A stretch of DNA of 64,000 nt, from assembly GCA_035546635.1 (NCBI GenBank), contig DASZWJ010000028.1, positions 186,001 through 250,000 on the forward strand, in the 5' to 3' direction. The notes under the pieces are model-generated. The model saw only the letters and a program-made list of their open reading frames with translations. It ran no database searches and was not told where the DNA came from. This DNA comes from Gammaproteobacteria bacterium (GTDB taxonomy: Bacteria > Pseudomonadota > Gammaproteobacteria > JAURND01). The position numbers were made by a program, and so were the translations under genes. This document shows, piece by piece, positions 26,304-34,671 of the stretch. Position 1 is the first letter of the stretch. Each line of letters starts with the position of its first letter.

Positions 26304-27098
26304 TTACGATTTTTCTTTCCAATTCTTACCTACAAATTGTGTCAAAGCACTAAAAACTTTCGGCGTACCGACAATAATATCGCCTTTTTCCAAATAATTT
26401 TCGCCACCTTGCCAATCACCTACTAAACCACCGGCTTCTTTCACTAGTAATGCACCTGCAGCAATATCCCAAGCTTTTAGATCCGTTTCAAAATAACCAT
26501 CCAAACGTCCGGCAGCGACATAAGCTAAATCTAATGCAGCAGAGCCAGCGCAACGGATTTTAGAAATTTCTAACATCAATTGCTGAAAGAAATTCAAATA
26601 TCCAGGTAATTTCTCAGGATGACGCATGGGGAAACCTGTTGCCAACACAGCATTGGCTAGCTTTGAAGTAGCGCTGATGCGTAACCTGCGATCATTGAGT
26701 CTAGCGCCTTCGCCGCGGGAAGCAGTGAACAATTCCTGTCGGATGGGGTCGAAAATTAAGCCATGTTCCAGCTTTCCACGATATCGAAAAGCGATGGAAA
26801 CGCTGAAATGCGGAAATCCACGCATATAATTATAGGTACCATCCAACGGATCGATTATCCATTCGCATTCTGATAATCCTGGGTGTAGCCCAGTTTCTTC
26901 CGCGAGGATTTGATGGTTAGGATGGGCTTTTTTAATGATGGCGATAATTTCACTTTCAGCTTTTTTATCAACGTCAGTAACAAAGTCATTTAAGCCTTTG
27001 GCTGTTGGGTTGATGGTATCAAGACGTTCGATAGATCGCAGCATAACATTACCCGCTTTACGGGCAGCGCTGATAGCAATATTCAAAATAGGATGCAT
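26304..27098 (-). CDS. suhB: Inositol-1-monophosphatase family protein SuhB
   Basis: A 264-residue metal-dependent phosphatase. Motifs: DKKAESEIIAIIKKAHP, ILAEETG (metal Glu), WIIDPLDGTYNYMRGFPHFSVS (motif DPLDGT, metal Asp), and AWDIAAGALLVKEAGG. It hydrolyses inositol monophosphate and, in E. coli, also joins the rRNA antitermination complex. Length matches E. coli SuhB (267). It is alone on the minus strand between lpxA and the toxin-antitoxin pair. Confidence 0.93.
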   Translation of the reverse strand: MHPILNIAISAARKAGNVMLRSIERLDTINPTAKGLNDFVTDVDKKAESEIIAIIKKAHPNHQILAEETGLHPGLSECEWIIDPLDGTYNYMRGFPHFSVSIAFRYRGKLEHGLIFDPIRQELFTASRGEGARLNDRRLRISATSKLANAVLATGFPMRHPEKLPGYLNFFQQLMLEISKIRCAGSAALDLAYVAAGRLDGYFETDLKAWDIAAGALLVKEAGGLVGDWQGGENYLEKGDIIVGTPKVFSALTQFVGKNWKEKS

Positions 27099-27140
27099 TG
27101 TTGTAGTTCTCTTAGCAGTGCGGATGATAAAAATGAATAC

Positions 27141-27599
27141 TTACCTACTCGCAACCTTCGAAAAAGGGGAGTGAGCAGTTAGTAAGATTAAACCTAAGAC
27201 ATGGGCAGATTTATTAAGAGCAAGATCAAAACAGGCGAAGGTAACTGGAATTTTGCTTTTTTTCGCCAATAAATCTGCAGCAGCCAGATGAATACTGTCA
27301 TACGCGCGTAACAATAGTACATCTGCTAAATTGGCAGCATGTTCAAGTAACACTTCATTATTATGAAAAAGCAAAAAATTTATCCAGTCGGTGCGAAAAT
27401 TTTTTTTAATGAGCTCGTGTTCTTCCTGAGTTATTTTTTTTTCACGTTTAATGCGAGCAAAAGCAGCATGGGCTTCTACATAGGCTATTGGGTGGGTAGC
27501 TACAATTTTAGCCTGCTCCATGGCTTCCAATATGTTTTCACTGAAGGCTTCAGAAACATAAGCCTTAACTAAAGCGGATGTATCTAAGTAAAGTATCAT
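27141..27599 (-). CDS. PIN-domain toxin (VapC-like RNase)
   Basis: A 152-residue PIN-domain protein. LDTSALVKAYVSE gives acidic residue Asp6; other likely metal ligands are Glu42 (AYVEAHAA), Asp101 (AYDSIHLAAADLL) and Asp125 (FACFDLALN). This is the classic arrangement of VapC-type RNases, which cleave tRNA or rRNA when freed from their antitoxin. Its start overlaps the antitoxin stop by four bases (ATGA), so the pair is one operon. The C-terminus (HSPFSKVASR) reads into a CCTTTTTCGAAGG repeat remnant. Confidence 0.87.
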   Translation of the reverse strand: MILYLDTSALVKAYVSEAFSENILEAMEQAKIVATHPIAYVEAHAAFARIKREKKITQEEHELIKKNFRTDWINFLLFHNNEVLLEHAANLADVLLLRAYDSIHLAAADLLAKKSKIPVTFACFDLALNKSAHVLGLILLTAHSPFSKVASR

Positions 27600-27862
27600 C
27601 TTCGATCTTCTATCACATATTCTGCGACGGTTTTACCTATTATTTTGGGTCGCTTTTTTCCTCCGCCACGAGGTTTTTTTCCATTCCAAGTAATTCCTTC
27701 AATTTGCGCCATTAAGTTAGCCTCTTCCTCCGCAAATTGAGGATAAGGAATTAATTTAGCTAATGGTTTATTATGCGAGGTAACAATAATAAATTCACCC
27801 GCCTTTACTTGATGTAGGTATTGAGATAAATGATTTTTTAGCTCATGCACAGATACTTGCAT
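27596..27862 (-). CDS. Phd/YefM-type antitoxin
   Basis: An 88-residue protein opening with VSVHELKNHLSQYLHQVKAGEFIIVTSHNKPLAKL, the Phd/YefM DNA-binding domain (helix, strand, and the V-T-x-x-x-K/R-P-x-A-x-L end). The remaining part (residues 40-88) is basic and would wrap the toxin. It is upstream of and overlaps the PIN gene, the usual antitoxin-first order, and should repress the shared promoter at 27876-27926. Confidence 0.87.
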   Translation of the reverse strand: MQVSVHELKNHLSQYLHQVKAGEFIIVTSHNKPLAKLIPYPQFAEEEANLMAQIEGITWNGKKPRGGGKKRPKIIGKTVAEYVIEDRR

Positions 27863-27875
27863 ACGCGGCCCCCAG

Positions 27876-27926
27876 AATATAGCTATATTTATATAAAATT
27901 ATAGCCATAATTTAATGGTTAAGCAA
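27876..27926 (-). promoter_or_regulatory. Promoter and palindromic operator of the toxin-antitoxin operon
   Basis: Read on the minus strand: TTGCTT (27926-27921), 17-base spacer, TATAAT (27903-27898), a good sigma-70 promoter. Directly after the -10 is the perfect 14-bp palindrome AATATAGCTATATT (27876-27889), covering the likely transcription start, 14 bases before the antitoxin ATG. This is the typical place for a Phd-type antitoxin operator. Confidence 0.6.
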
Positions 27927-27939
27927 CTTTTTCTATTAT

Positions 27940-28932
27940 CTAAGATTTTAATGTCGTCAAATATTGTTCAAAAGTACACATCCCTGAAGCCTGTCCTGTC
28001 TGCATGACTGAATAAATTTGCGGTATTTTATTTTCGCGGATCAGATTACGGATAGCTGGTGTACACACAAGAATTTCAAAAATGGCTCTGCGACTGTTTT
28101 TGGGACACTGGAAAAATTTTTGTGAAACTACTGCCGTCAAGCATTCTGACAGCATCGCACGAATCATGTCTTTTTCATTACCAGGAAAAATATCAATGAT
28201 ACGGTCAATGGTTTTGGGGGCAGAAACGGTATGGAGAGTGGCTAATACCAAATGGCCAGTTTCAGCAGCGGTTAGTGCAAGGTGGATAGATTCCAAATCG
28301 CGTAATTCACCGACTAGTATGATATCGGGATCTTCACGTAGAGCAGCTCGCAGGGCATTTTTGAATGAACGGGTATTGTTATGTAGTTCCCGCTGGCTGA
28401 TTAAGCTTTTAAGCTGAGGATGAATGAACTCTATGGGGTCTTCAATGGTGATAATGTGTTTTGCTTGATTTTGATTGATGTGATTAATCAAGGCGGCCAG
28501 CGAGCTAGTTTTGCCGGCGCCTGTGGGTCCGGTAATTAATATCAAACCTTGTGTATATTCGCAGAAATTATAAAAAATATGGGGTAATTGTAGTGAGGCT
28601 AGCGTTGGGATTTTTTCAGGGATTAGGCGTATGGCAACAGCCAGTCCTCGCAGTTGATGATAAATATTGATACGAAATCTGCCGACATCAGTGAGGGTGT
28701 AAGCATAATCTAGTTCTAATTCCTGCATCAAAACATTGTGTTGTGCCTCATTGAGTATGGAATGCAACAGGCATTGTAATTGCTCAGAAGTTAATAAAGG
28801 CAACTCCATTTTTTTCAATTCTCCCTGAATGCGCAGAATAGGGGATAAACCCGCGGACAGATGTAGGTCTGAGGCATGGTCATTAACAGCCATAGTTAAG
28901 AGCGTGTCTAAAGAGACTGGGTAGTGATTCAA
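27940..28932 (-). CDS. pilT: Type IV pilus retraction ATPase PilT
   Basis: A 330-residue secretion-type ATPase. NDHASDLHLSAGLSPILRIQGEL opens the N2D domain; ITGPTGAGKTSSLAALI is Walker A, ITIEDPIEFIH the Asp box, ALREDPDIILVGELRDLESI Walker B, TAAETGHLVLATLHTVSAPKTIDRIIDIFP the His box, and TPAIRNLIRENKIPQIYSVMQTG the AIRNLIRE motif of PilT. It depolymerises pili for twitching motility. About 15 residues shorter at the C-terminus than Pseudomonas PilT (344). It overlaps the upstream DUF4124 gene by four bases (ATGA). Confidence 0.91.
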   Translation of the reverse strand: MNHYPVSLDTLLTMAVNDHASDLHLSAGLSPILRIQGELKKMELPLLTSEQLQCLLHSILNEAQHNVLMQELELDYAYTLTDVGRFRINIYHQLRGLAVAIRLIPEKIPTLASLQLPHIFYNFCEYTQGLILITGPTGAGKTSSLAALINHINQNQAKHIITIEDPIEFIHPQLKSLISQRELHNNTRSFKNALRAALREDPDIILVGELRDLESIHLALTAAETGHLVLATLHTVSAPKTIDRIIDIFPGNEKDMIRAMLSECLTAVVSQKFFQCPKNSRRAIFEILVCTPAIRNLIRENKIPQIYSVMQTGQASGMCTFEQYLTTLKS

Positions 28933-29486
28933 GAGGGGCTTTCTCCTATTGTTTGATGCACGAAAAAAGTCACGATATTCGTTGCATTTAATAATTTTCC
29001 TTCCGCATTAGTGACTTTAATTTGTAAATGATGTTCGCCGCGTTCAACATTTTGTAAGGTGATTTGCGCCTCATTGCCACGTTGGTATAAATTTTCATCC
29101 AACCATATTTCAATTTTATCTTTTGGATTTAAGGCCGGATTTATGTCAATGCTCACAGGAATTTGCTGTTGATTTTGAAAGGTTTGTCCTTCTTTTGGGG
29201 TTTGGAGAATCACTTTTTCATAAGTTTTTAAATCTGATTTGTTATCTACGAGTACAGTTGTTAGGGTTGGTGTAGGGCTTGGACTGTACGAATTAATTTT
29301 TCTTAAAATAATTGGTGAGGCTGGGGCGGTTGGCTGGTCACTGAATTGAATCATTCCAGAAGAACTAGTTTGCATGTAAATTTCGGCTTGACAGGGTAAA
29401 CTGGTAAAAATGCTAAGTAGTTGAAAAGATAAATATACCCCATGGATACATGCTAAGTTTTTTATTTTACGGTATTTTAAATTCAT
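28929..29486 (-). CDS. DUF4124-domain exported protein
   Basis: About 185 residues from ATG 29486 (MNLKYRKIKNLACIHGVYL); an in-frame ATG at 29513 is also possible and neither has a strong ribosome site. A signal peptide ends at SLPCQA, then AEIYMQTSSSGMIQFSDQPT, the DUF4124 motif (EIYKW-x-DExGxxHFSDxP). The C-terminal part (about residues 90-185) has an Ig-like look: ILQTPKEGQTFQNQQQIPVSI, IEIWLDENLYQ and NVERGEHHLQIKVTNAEGK. Function unknown. It is operonic with pilT by overlap, suggesting an envelope role near pili. Confidence 0.75.
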   Translation of the reverse strand: MNLKYRKIKNLACIHGVYLSFQLLSIFTSLPCQAEIYMQTSSSGMIQFSDQPTAPASPIILRKINSYSPSPTPTLTTVLVDNKSDLKTYEKVILQTPKEGQTFQNQQQIPVSIDINPALNPKDKIEIWLDENLYQRGNEAQITLQNVERGEHHLQIKVTNAEGKLLNATNIVTFFVHQTIGESPS

Positions 29487-29537
29487 TATTTCATCACCAT
29501 AATCACGGCCCATTAAAAATTTATAAGGCTGTATATT

Positions 29538-30050
29538 GTGAAAACTTTTATTTTAGTTTTTTTTATTTCCGCAGTGCTTTCTGCTTGTAGTTTTAATCAG
29601 ACAGAAAATTCGCGTAAAAATGCAGAAGTGTCAGAGATCAATATCAAATTAAGCCTGGCTTATTTGACACAAGCACATGATGCGTTGCGCGCAAAACAAA
29701 AATTATTACTGGCTCAACAGCAAGCTCCCGACGATCCAGCAGTATGGTATGTCACCGGATATTTCCTGGAAACGATTGGTGAGCTTTTTGCAGCTGAGCG
29801 AGCTTATTTGCATGCGATTAAATTGGCGCCTAAGCGAGGTGCTGCTCACAATAACTATGGCGTTTTTCTGTGTAAACATGGCAGATATACGCAGTCGATC
29901 CAACAATTTTTACTTGCTGTCAATGATCCTGATTATCTTGCGGTGACATCGGCTTATAAAAATGCGGCGCAATGTGCGTTAAAAATTCCTGATTCAGTAT
30001 TAGCGAATAAGTATTTCCAGTTAGCGGGAGCAATTAACTCCAATATCTAA
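29538..30050 (+). CDS. pilF: Type IV pilus biogenesis/stability lipoprotein PilF
   Basis: A 170-residue outer-membrane pilotin. The signal peptide ends in the lipobox LSAC (Cys16), so it is a lipoprotein. The mature protein has TPR repeats: IKLSLAYLTQAHDALRAKQKLLLAQQQAPDDPAVWYVTGYFLETIG, LFAAERAYLHAIKLAPKRGAAHNNYGVFLCKHGRYTQSIQQF. The AHNNYGVFLC-x-x-G segment is highly typical of PilF/PilW. It guides PilQ secretin to the outer membrane. Shorter than Pseudomonas PilF (252), so the last TPRs are missing. Divergent from the DUF4124-pilT operon. Confidence 0.85.
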   Translation: MKTFILVFFISAVLSACSFNQTENSRKNAEVSEINIKLSLAYLTQAHDALRAKQKLLLAQQQAPDDPAVWYVTGYFLETIGELFAAERAYLHAIKLAPKRGAAHNNYGVFLCKHGRYTQSIQQFLLAVNDPDYLAVTSAYKNAAQCALKIPDSVLANKYFQLAGAINSNI

Positions 30051-30068
30051 AATCGATGCTGTTATCCT

Positions 30069-30144
30069 GAGCGTAGCGAAGGATCTCCTTATGGTGGCAT
30101 CCCACCAAGCTGTGCCAGCATAAGGAGATCTTTCGCTACGCTTC
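30069..30144. repeat. Inverted repeat with GTAGCGAAGGATCTCC arms
   Basis: GAGCGTAGCGAAGGATCTCCTTATG (30069-30093) pairs with CATAAGGAGATCTTTCGCTACGC (30119-30141) with one mismatch, around a 25-base loop. It lies after pilF. The rest of the gap (30145-30267) holds broken TGTCAT...ATGACA repeat pieces and no gene. Confidence 0.7.
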
Positions 30145-30267
30145 TAAAGACACCATTTGAGTGAGTAAAATGATGTTGTCATTCCGGCGCAGGCGCATTA
30201 GTGACAGGGGAAATAGTCACTTTTTGTGGGGGGCTCAGGATGACAGCTACGCACAGGATAACAGCCC

Positions 30268-30756
30268 TTATTTCGCATAGCCTTTTTCAATGCCACCGCC
30301 GGAGCTTCTCCAAGTCACTGCATTCGTTCCATTTGCAGGTAATTCTGGCTTCAAAATATAGGTATCTGCAGAAGTAATGCCTTTCATGTCATTAGGGATG
30401 ACTGTGATAACCCCATCTTTCACGCTCAGACTTTTTACCAATTCAGTACCGCCTGCAATACCTGCAGGAACTTCATTACTGCCACTATTGCAGCCAGTAA
30501 AATCTCCCAATAAATGATAGCAACTCATGACGCCGACTTTATAAGGGGCTGTTTGGTTGACTACTTCTGTATAAGCTGCTTTGCGGGTGTAGTCTTGATA
30601 GCTAGGGATAGCGATAGCTGCTAAAATACCTATAATTGCGACGGTAATCATTAATTCCAGTAGAGTAAAGCCTTGCTGTAAAGTGTTGGGTTTTATTTTA
30701 CAATTCAGAAAACTTGAAAAATAAGCGCAGGGGTTTTGATTAAATGAAGTTTGCAT
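30268..30756 (-). CDS. pilE: Type IVa major pilin (PilE/PilA-like)
   Basis: A 162-residue prepilin. The signal is [36 protein letters not shown], with cleavage Gly29/Phe30 and Glu at mature position 5. Two cysteines ([12 protein letters not shown]) may form a small disulfide loop; the C-terminus ([18 protein letters not shown]) lacks the usual C-terminal disulfide pair. The leader is unusually long (29 residues) for a type IVa pilin, yet the ATG at 30756 has a good AAGGA ribosome site and no other start is available. It is divergent from the iscS-like gene. Confidence 0.9.
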   Translation of the reverse strand: MQTSFNQNPCAYFSSFLNCKIKPNTLQQGFTLLELMITVAIIGILAAIAIPSYQDYTRKAAYTEVVNQTAPYKVGVMSCYHLLGDFTGCNSGSNEVPAGIAGGTELVKSLSVKDGVITVIPNDMKGITSADTYILKPELPANGTNAVTWRSSGGGIEKGYAK

Positions 30757-30840
30757 AAGTTTTCCTTAGCTGAACAGAAATAAAAAAACCATAGTATAAA
30801 AATTGCAATATTTTTAAAATACCGTAATTGAGATATCAAT

Positions 30841-31995
30841 ATGTCCTTACCCATTTATTTAGATTATATGGCAACCACCCCAGTTGATCCGCGGGTTGCA
30901 GAACGCATGTTGGAATGTTTAACTCAAGATGGAAGTTTTGGTAATCCTGCATCGCGTACGCATGTCTATGGTTGGAAAGCAGAGGCGCTAGTCGAAGAAG
31001 CACGCCAGCAGGTGGCAGATTTATTGAATACGAGTTCTGAGAGCATTATCTGGACTTCAGGAGGCACAGAATCTAATAATCTGGCATTAAAAGGCGCAGC
31101 GCGTTTTTATCAACGCCAAGGTAAACACATCATCACGGTAGCGACAGAACATAAAGCCGTTTTAGATGTGTGTGCACAGTTGCAGCGTGAAGGTTTTGAG
31201 GTCACTTATTTAGTTCCTGCAAGCAATGGATTATTACAACTAGAGCAGCTGCGGCAAGCTTTGCGAAAAGACACGCTATTGGTAACTGTTATGCATGCCA
31301 ATAATGAAATTGGTGTAATACAGAATATTAAAGCGATAGGAGAATTAACGCGTTCGAGTGGAATTTTATTGCATGTCGATGCGGCGCAAAGCGCTGGTAA
31401 AATCCCTATTGACTTGCAAACGATGCCAGTTGATTTAATGTCTTTTTCAGCGCACAAACTGTATGGTCCCAAGGGAATAGGTGCACTGTACATTCGTGAT
31501 AAACCCCGTTTGCGTCTTGAGCCTTTATGTCATGGGGGTGGTCATGAGCGCGGTTTACGTCCTGGTACTTTGCCAGTGCATCAGATTGTCGGCATGGGTG
31601 AAGCGTTTCGCATTGCTAAAGCGGAAATGGCTGTTGAATCGCAAAGCATTTTACAACTAAGACATCGTTTATGGTCAGGGTTGCAAACCATCGGTGAAGT
31701 TTGTTTAAATGGTGATGCTGAACAGCGGTTGCCGGGAAATCTCAATATCAGCTTTAAAGGAATTGATGCACAAAGTTTATTGCCTGCATTAACAAACATT
31801 GCAATATCTGTTGGCTCAGCTTGTGCTTCAGGTAATCTTGAGCCTTCTTATGTTTTGAAGGCTATAGGTCTATCGGATGGATTGGCGCGAAGTGCATTAC
31901 GTTTTTCTATTGGACGGTTTACTAGTATAGAAGAAATAGATGTGACAATCACAGAAGTGACTCGGACGGTAAGAAGAACACAAAAAATTCAATAA
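30841..31995 (+). CDS. iscS: IscS-like cysteine desulfurase
   Basis: A 384-residue PLP enzyme that takes sulfur from cysteine. [76 protein letters not shown] (PLP lysine in SAHK), [22 protein letters not shown] and [19 protein letters not shown] (active-site Cys in SACAS) follow E. coli IscS nearly residue by residue. The last 20 or so residues of IscS, which bind IscU, are missing. It is not in an isc operon here, so it may serve tRNA thiolation or another acceptor instead. Confidence 0.85.
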   Translation: MSLPIYLDYMATTPVDPRVAERMLECLTQDGSFGNPASRTHVYGWKAEALVEEARQQVADLLNTSSESIIWTSGGTESNNLALKGAARFYQRQGKHIITVATEHKAVLDVCAQLQREGFEVTYLVPASNGLLQLEQLRQALRKDTLLVTVMHANNEIGVIQNIKAIGELTRSSGILLHVDAAQSAGKIPIDLQTMPVDLMSFSAHKLYGPKGIGALYIRDKPRLRLEPLCHGGGHERGLRPGTLPVHQIVGMGEAFRIAKAEMAVESQSILQLRHRLWSGLQTIGEVCLNGDAEQRLPGNLNISFKGIDAQSLLPALTNIAISVGSACASGNLEPSYVLKAIGLSDGLARSALRFSIGRFTSIEEIDVTITEVTRTVRRTQKIQ

Positions 31996-32031
31996 ATACT
32001 TTAAATCATTAATTTTAAGCGAGATAAAAAC

Positions 32032-32280
32032 ATGGAACATAAAAAAATGCCACTAAGGTACGATTCTGCTGAGAAACGTTTATGGCTTGTGGTTGCTGCC
32101 TGTATGGTATCTGCAAGTATTAAAATATTAGCAGATGCAGCTACTATTGATAATGCTCCTCCTTTGGGCAGATTCATAGGTGTAGTTTTTGCTGTAGGTT
32201 TGTTGGGAGCAGGGCTGAAAACGGCTAGTACGGTTGCAAAAGAATCACCTCCAGAGGAACCAAGACCCCCAAGTCCTTGA
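32032..32280 (+). CDS. Small membrane protein of unknown function
   Basis: An 82-residue protein with two likely membrane segments (about residues 16-33, RLWLVVAACMVSASIKIL, and 44-63, PPLGRFIGVVFAVGLLGAG) and a proline-rich tail (ESPPEEPRPPSP). No family recognised. AAGCGAGATAAA lies upstream as a weak ribosome site. It follows iscS by 36 bases and could be co-transcribed. Confidence 0.5.
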   Translation: MEHKKMPLRYDSAEKRLWLVVAACMVSASIKILADAATIDNAPPLGRFIGVVFAVGLLGAGLKTASTVAKESPPEEPRPPSP

Positions 32281-32294
32281 TAGGTCGTGTGCTT

Positions 32295-32807
32295 TCAAAG
32301 ATGAATTAGACTCTCTTCCAAAGCCTTAATGGTTTGTAATTGCTTTGAAGGCAACATCGCGATTAATTGAGATAGTGATGTTTTAGGTGGTATCAGCAAA
32401 TTTGCTGCTATTTCAGCCAGTGGTAGTAATACAAAAGCTCGTTCATGCAAGCGTGGATGTGGAATAGTCAAATCGGGTTTTTGTATTATTTCATCGTCAT
32501 ATAGCAGCAAGTCTAAATCCAGCGTCCGCGGTCTATTTTTTTCACCGTTTCGTACTCGTCCTTGTTGGAATTCAAGGCTATGTAATTCGCCTAATAATTT
32601 TTCCGCAGACAAGTCAGTTTGAATACAGGCGACGGCATTAATAAAATCCGGTTGTGGCCAATAACCCACCGGTGCGCTTTGGTATAAGCTTGAATAAGCA
32701 AATAAGGTCGTATCAGGTATTTGCTGCAGAGCGAAAATAGCCTTTTTAACCTGTTGGATCGGATTGTCTAAATTGCTGCCAAGGCTAATATATGCAGTCG
32801 ATGGCAT
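32295..32807 (-). CDS. folK: Pterin pyrophosphokinase FolK (HPPK)
   Basis: A 170-residue folate-pathway enzyme that transfers pyrophosphate from ATP to hydroxymethyl-dihydropterin. AYISLGSNLDNPIQQV, APVGYWPQPDFINAVACIQTDL, RVRNGEKNRPRTLDLDLLLYDDEII (metal Asp pair) and IPHPRLHERAFVLLPLAEIA cover all conserved regions. Length matches E. coli FolK (159). Five bases separate it from pcnB upstream, the usual pcnB-folK order. Confidence 0.96.
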   Translation of the reverse strand: MPSTAYISLGSNLDNPIQQVKKAIFALQQIPDTTLFAYSSLYQSAPVGYWPQPDFINAVACIQTDLSAEKLLGELHSLEFQQGRVRNGEKNRPRTLDLDLLLYDDEIIQKPDLTIPHPRLHERAFVLLPLAEIAANLLIPPKTSLSQLIAMLPSKQLQTIKALEESLIHL

Positions 32808-32812
32808 AAAAA

Positions 32813-34075
32813 TTATTTCTTTTTCTTGCGTCTGGCGCTGGGTAGGCGTTTGATTTTCTCTTGCCTTTCTTCACCTGAAGCTAGCTGAAATTCCTGCCAC
32901 CATTGCACGGCAGGCGCTAATTGCGTTTCACCAGATTCCATGCGCAATAACAAAAAATCAAATGCTGCTCTAAAACGGGGATTGGAAAATAGGGTAAGAA
33001 TACGGTTTTTAGGATGCATTTGCAGCGGAAATTGTAACAACCAGATTTCTTGAACCATCGTGCTATGGCGTTTGGGTATGGTCGTCTCGTGCATTTGTAA
33101 GCCTAATACTTTGCGGGCTGCCATTTGTGATGCGGTATAGGGGGCATGACCCTCTCTCATCAGCCCTTCGGTTTTATGTTGTAACGCCGGCCAGAGCAAT
33201 ACTGAAAATAGAAAGGCAGGATTTAAGCTTTGGGCATTGGCTAGGCGTTGATCGGTATTGTTGCAGCTGTGTAAGATCAAGGACAGATAGCGGTCTTTTT
33301 CCTGCTTGCTTTCTGCAAGCACCATAGCAGTTTGTGAAAACAATTTTTCAAATAAACCATAATGGGTCAACAGGCGAAAAGCGCGCATGGCGTGACCGCA
33401 ATAAAATAATTTGATGACTTCATCGAAGAGTCTGGCAGGAGAGACGTGCTTAATCAGACGGTTTAATTCAGAGATAGGCTTGGCGGTTTCCGGTTCCAGG
33501 GTAAAATCCAATTTCGCTGCCATGCGTAGGGCGCGCAGCATACGCACAGGGTCTTCTGTATAACGTGATACCGGGTCTCCAAGTATTCTAATCGTGTGAT
33601 TTTCAAGATCTTTAAGACCGCCGGTGTAATCAATCACCGAGTAATCATCGATATTGTAGTAAAGTGCGTTAATGCTAAAGTCGCGACGCCAGGCATCATC
33701 TTCCATAGAGCCATAGACATTGTCCCGAATCAACATTCCGGTATGAGATTGTCTGGCTTCTGGGTGTTCGATTTCGGGATGAGCGGTGCGGAATGTGGCG
33801 ACCTCAATGATTTCAGTGCCGAAGAATACATGAATCAAACGAAAGCGGCGTCCAATGATGCGACTGTTACGAAACAGGCGGCGTACATGTTCTGGATGCG
33901 CATCGGTTGCAATGTCGAAGTCTTTGGGTTTTATGCCTAGCAAGAGATCACGTACGCTACCGCCCACCAAATAAGATTGGTAGCCTGCTTCATGCAAGCG
34001 GTTTAATACGATTAAGGCATGCTTGCTGATGTTTTTGCGCGTAATATTATGGTCTTGCCGGGGAATAATCATCAT
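32813..34075 (-). CDS. pcnB: Poly(A) polymerase I
   Basis: A 420-residue nucleotidyltransferase that adds poly(A) tails to RNA for decay. LVGGSVRDLLLGIKPKDFDIATDAHPEHVRRLFRNSRIIGRRFRLIHV contains the catalytic DFDIATDA (two metal Asp) and the class II family start; RRDFSINALYYN and ILGDPVSRYTEDPVRMLRALR are the next conserved blocks. The basic tail (LPSARRKKKK) is also usual. Somewhat shorter than E. coli PcnB (465). Operon with folK. Confidence 0.95.
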   Translation of the reverse strand: MMIIPRQDHNITRKNISKHALIVLNRLHEAGYQSYLVGGSVRDLLLGIKPKDFDIATDAHPEHVRRLFRNSRIIGRRFRLIHVFFGTEIIEVATFRTAHPEIEHPEARQSHTGMLIRDNVYGSMEDDAWRRDFSINALYYNIDDYSVIDYTGGLKDLENHTIRILGDPVSRYTEDPVRMLRALRMAAKLDFTLEPETAKPISELNRLIKHVSPARLFDEVIKLFYCGHAMRAFRLLTHYGLFEKLFSQTAMVLAESKQEKDRYLSLILHSCNNTDQRLANAQSLNPAFLFSVLLWPALQHKTEGLMREGHAPYTASQMAARKVLGLQMHETTIPKRHSTMVQEIWLLQFPLQMHPKNRILTLFSNPRFRAAFDFLLLRMESGETQLAPAVQWWQEFQLASGEERQEKIKRLPSARRKKKK

Positions 34076-34270
34076 ATGGCTATCGCGCCTTGGTTTTTTA
34101 TTATTTTTTGGGCGCGTTGGCTTAAGACCCGAAATGATTTTTTTTAAAAGTTGAATGGTGATAGGCTCCTTTAGGTTTTCTATTGAATCATTCCACTACG
34201 TTGAAGAGTGTGGTGGATGGAGGGTTCAATTCCGCCATGATCCATCCTGTAATTGTAAGGATAATGTGTA

Positions 34271-34276
34271 TATAAT
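34271..34276 (+). promoter_or_regulatory. -10 box upstream of tRNA-Glu
   Basis: TATAAT at 34271-34276 lies ten bases before the tRNA. A good -35 at the right spacing was not found. The bases 34076-34260 upstream hold a GGATGGA/TCCATCC hairpin (34215-34247) and nothing else I can support. Confidence 0.35.
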
Positions 34277-34285
34277 AACAGATTA

Positions 34286-34361
34286 GCTCCCTTCGTCTAG
34301 TGGCCTAGGACGTTGCCCTCTCACGGCAAAAACAGGGGTTCGAGTCCCCTAGGGAGCGCCA
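34286..34361 (+). tRNA. tRNA-Glu(CTC)
   Basis: A 76-base cloverleaf: acceptor GCTCCCT with AGGGAGC, then discriminator G and an encoded CCA (34359-34361). The D arm is in CGTCTAGTGGCCTAGGACG, the anticodon stem is TTGCC/GGCAA with loop CTCTCAC giving anticodon CTC (reads GAG), and the T arm is CAGGGG-TTCGAGT-CCCCT. The CTTCGTCTAG and AACAGGGGTTCGA segments match bacterial tRNA-Glu. The CTC isoacceptor is less common than TTC in gammaproteobacteria. Repeats follow directly. Confidence 0.95.
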
Positions 34362-34370
34362 CCTCTAATC

Positions 34371-34645
34371 AGCCTTAACCTTTTTCCTTCTCCCCTTGTG
34401 GGAGAAGGTGCCCGAAGGGCGGATGAGGGGTTAGCTTGCAGTAGCTATAAGCCAGTTCAAACTCACCCCTTTCCTTCTCCCGTCTGTGACCGAAGGGAAT
34501 CCCCGGGATGGGAGAAGGTGCCCGAAGGGCGGATGAGGGGTTAGCTTGCAGTAGCTATAAGCCAATTCAAACTCACCCCTCATCCGCCCTATCGGGCACC
34601 TTCTCCCACAAGGGGAGAAGGGAAAAAGCTAAGGCTATAAGAGAA
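34371..34645. repeat. Array of GGAGAAGG palindromic repeats between tRNA-Glu and carB
   Basis: A 71-base unit (34400-34470) is repeated directly at 34510-34580 with one mismatch (GCCAGTTC/GCCAATTC), a period of 110 bases. Each unit contains GGGAGAAGGTGCCCGAAGG, GCGGATGAGGGGTTAGC and AACTCACCCCT. Between them is a CTCCCGTCTGTGACCGAAGG piece also present near 300. The outer ends AGCCTTAACCTTTTTCC (34372-34388) and AAAAAGCTAAGGCT (34623-34636) are complementary, so the whole block is one nested palindrome of the same family as 16878-16976. It leaves carB without its usual carA neighbour. Confidence 0.8.
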
Positions 34646-34671
34646 AATATCTATATATGAGCCCATAAAAC

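Noticed and set aside
34214..34247. Possible second tRNA or tRNA fragment (GGGTTCAATTCC resembles a T arm)
   Set aside because: No acceptor, D or anticodon arm can be built; a simple GGATGGA/TCCATCC hairpin explains it.
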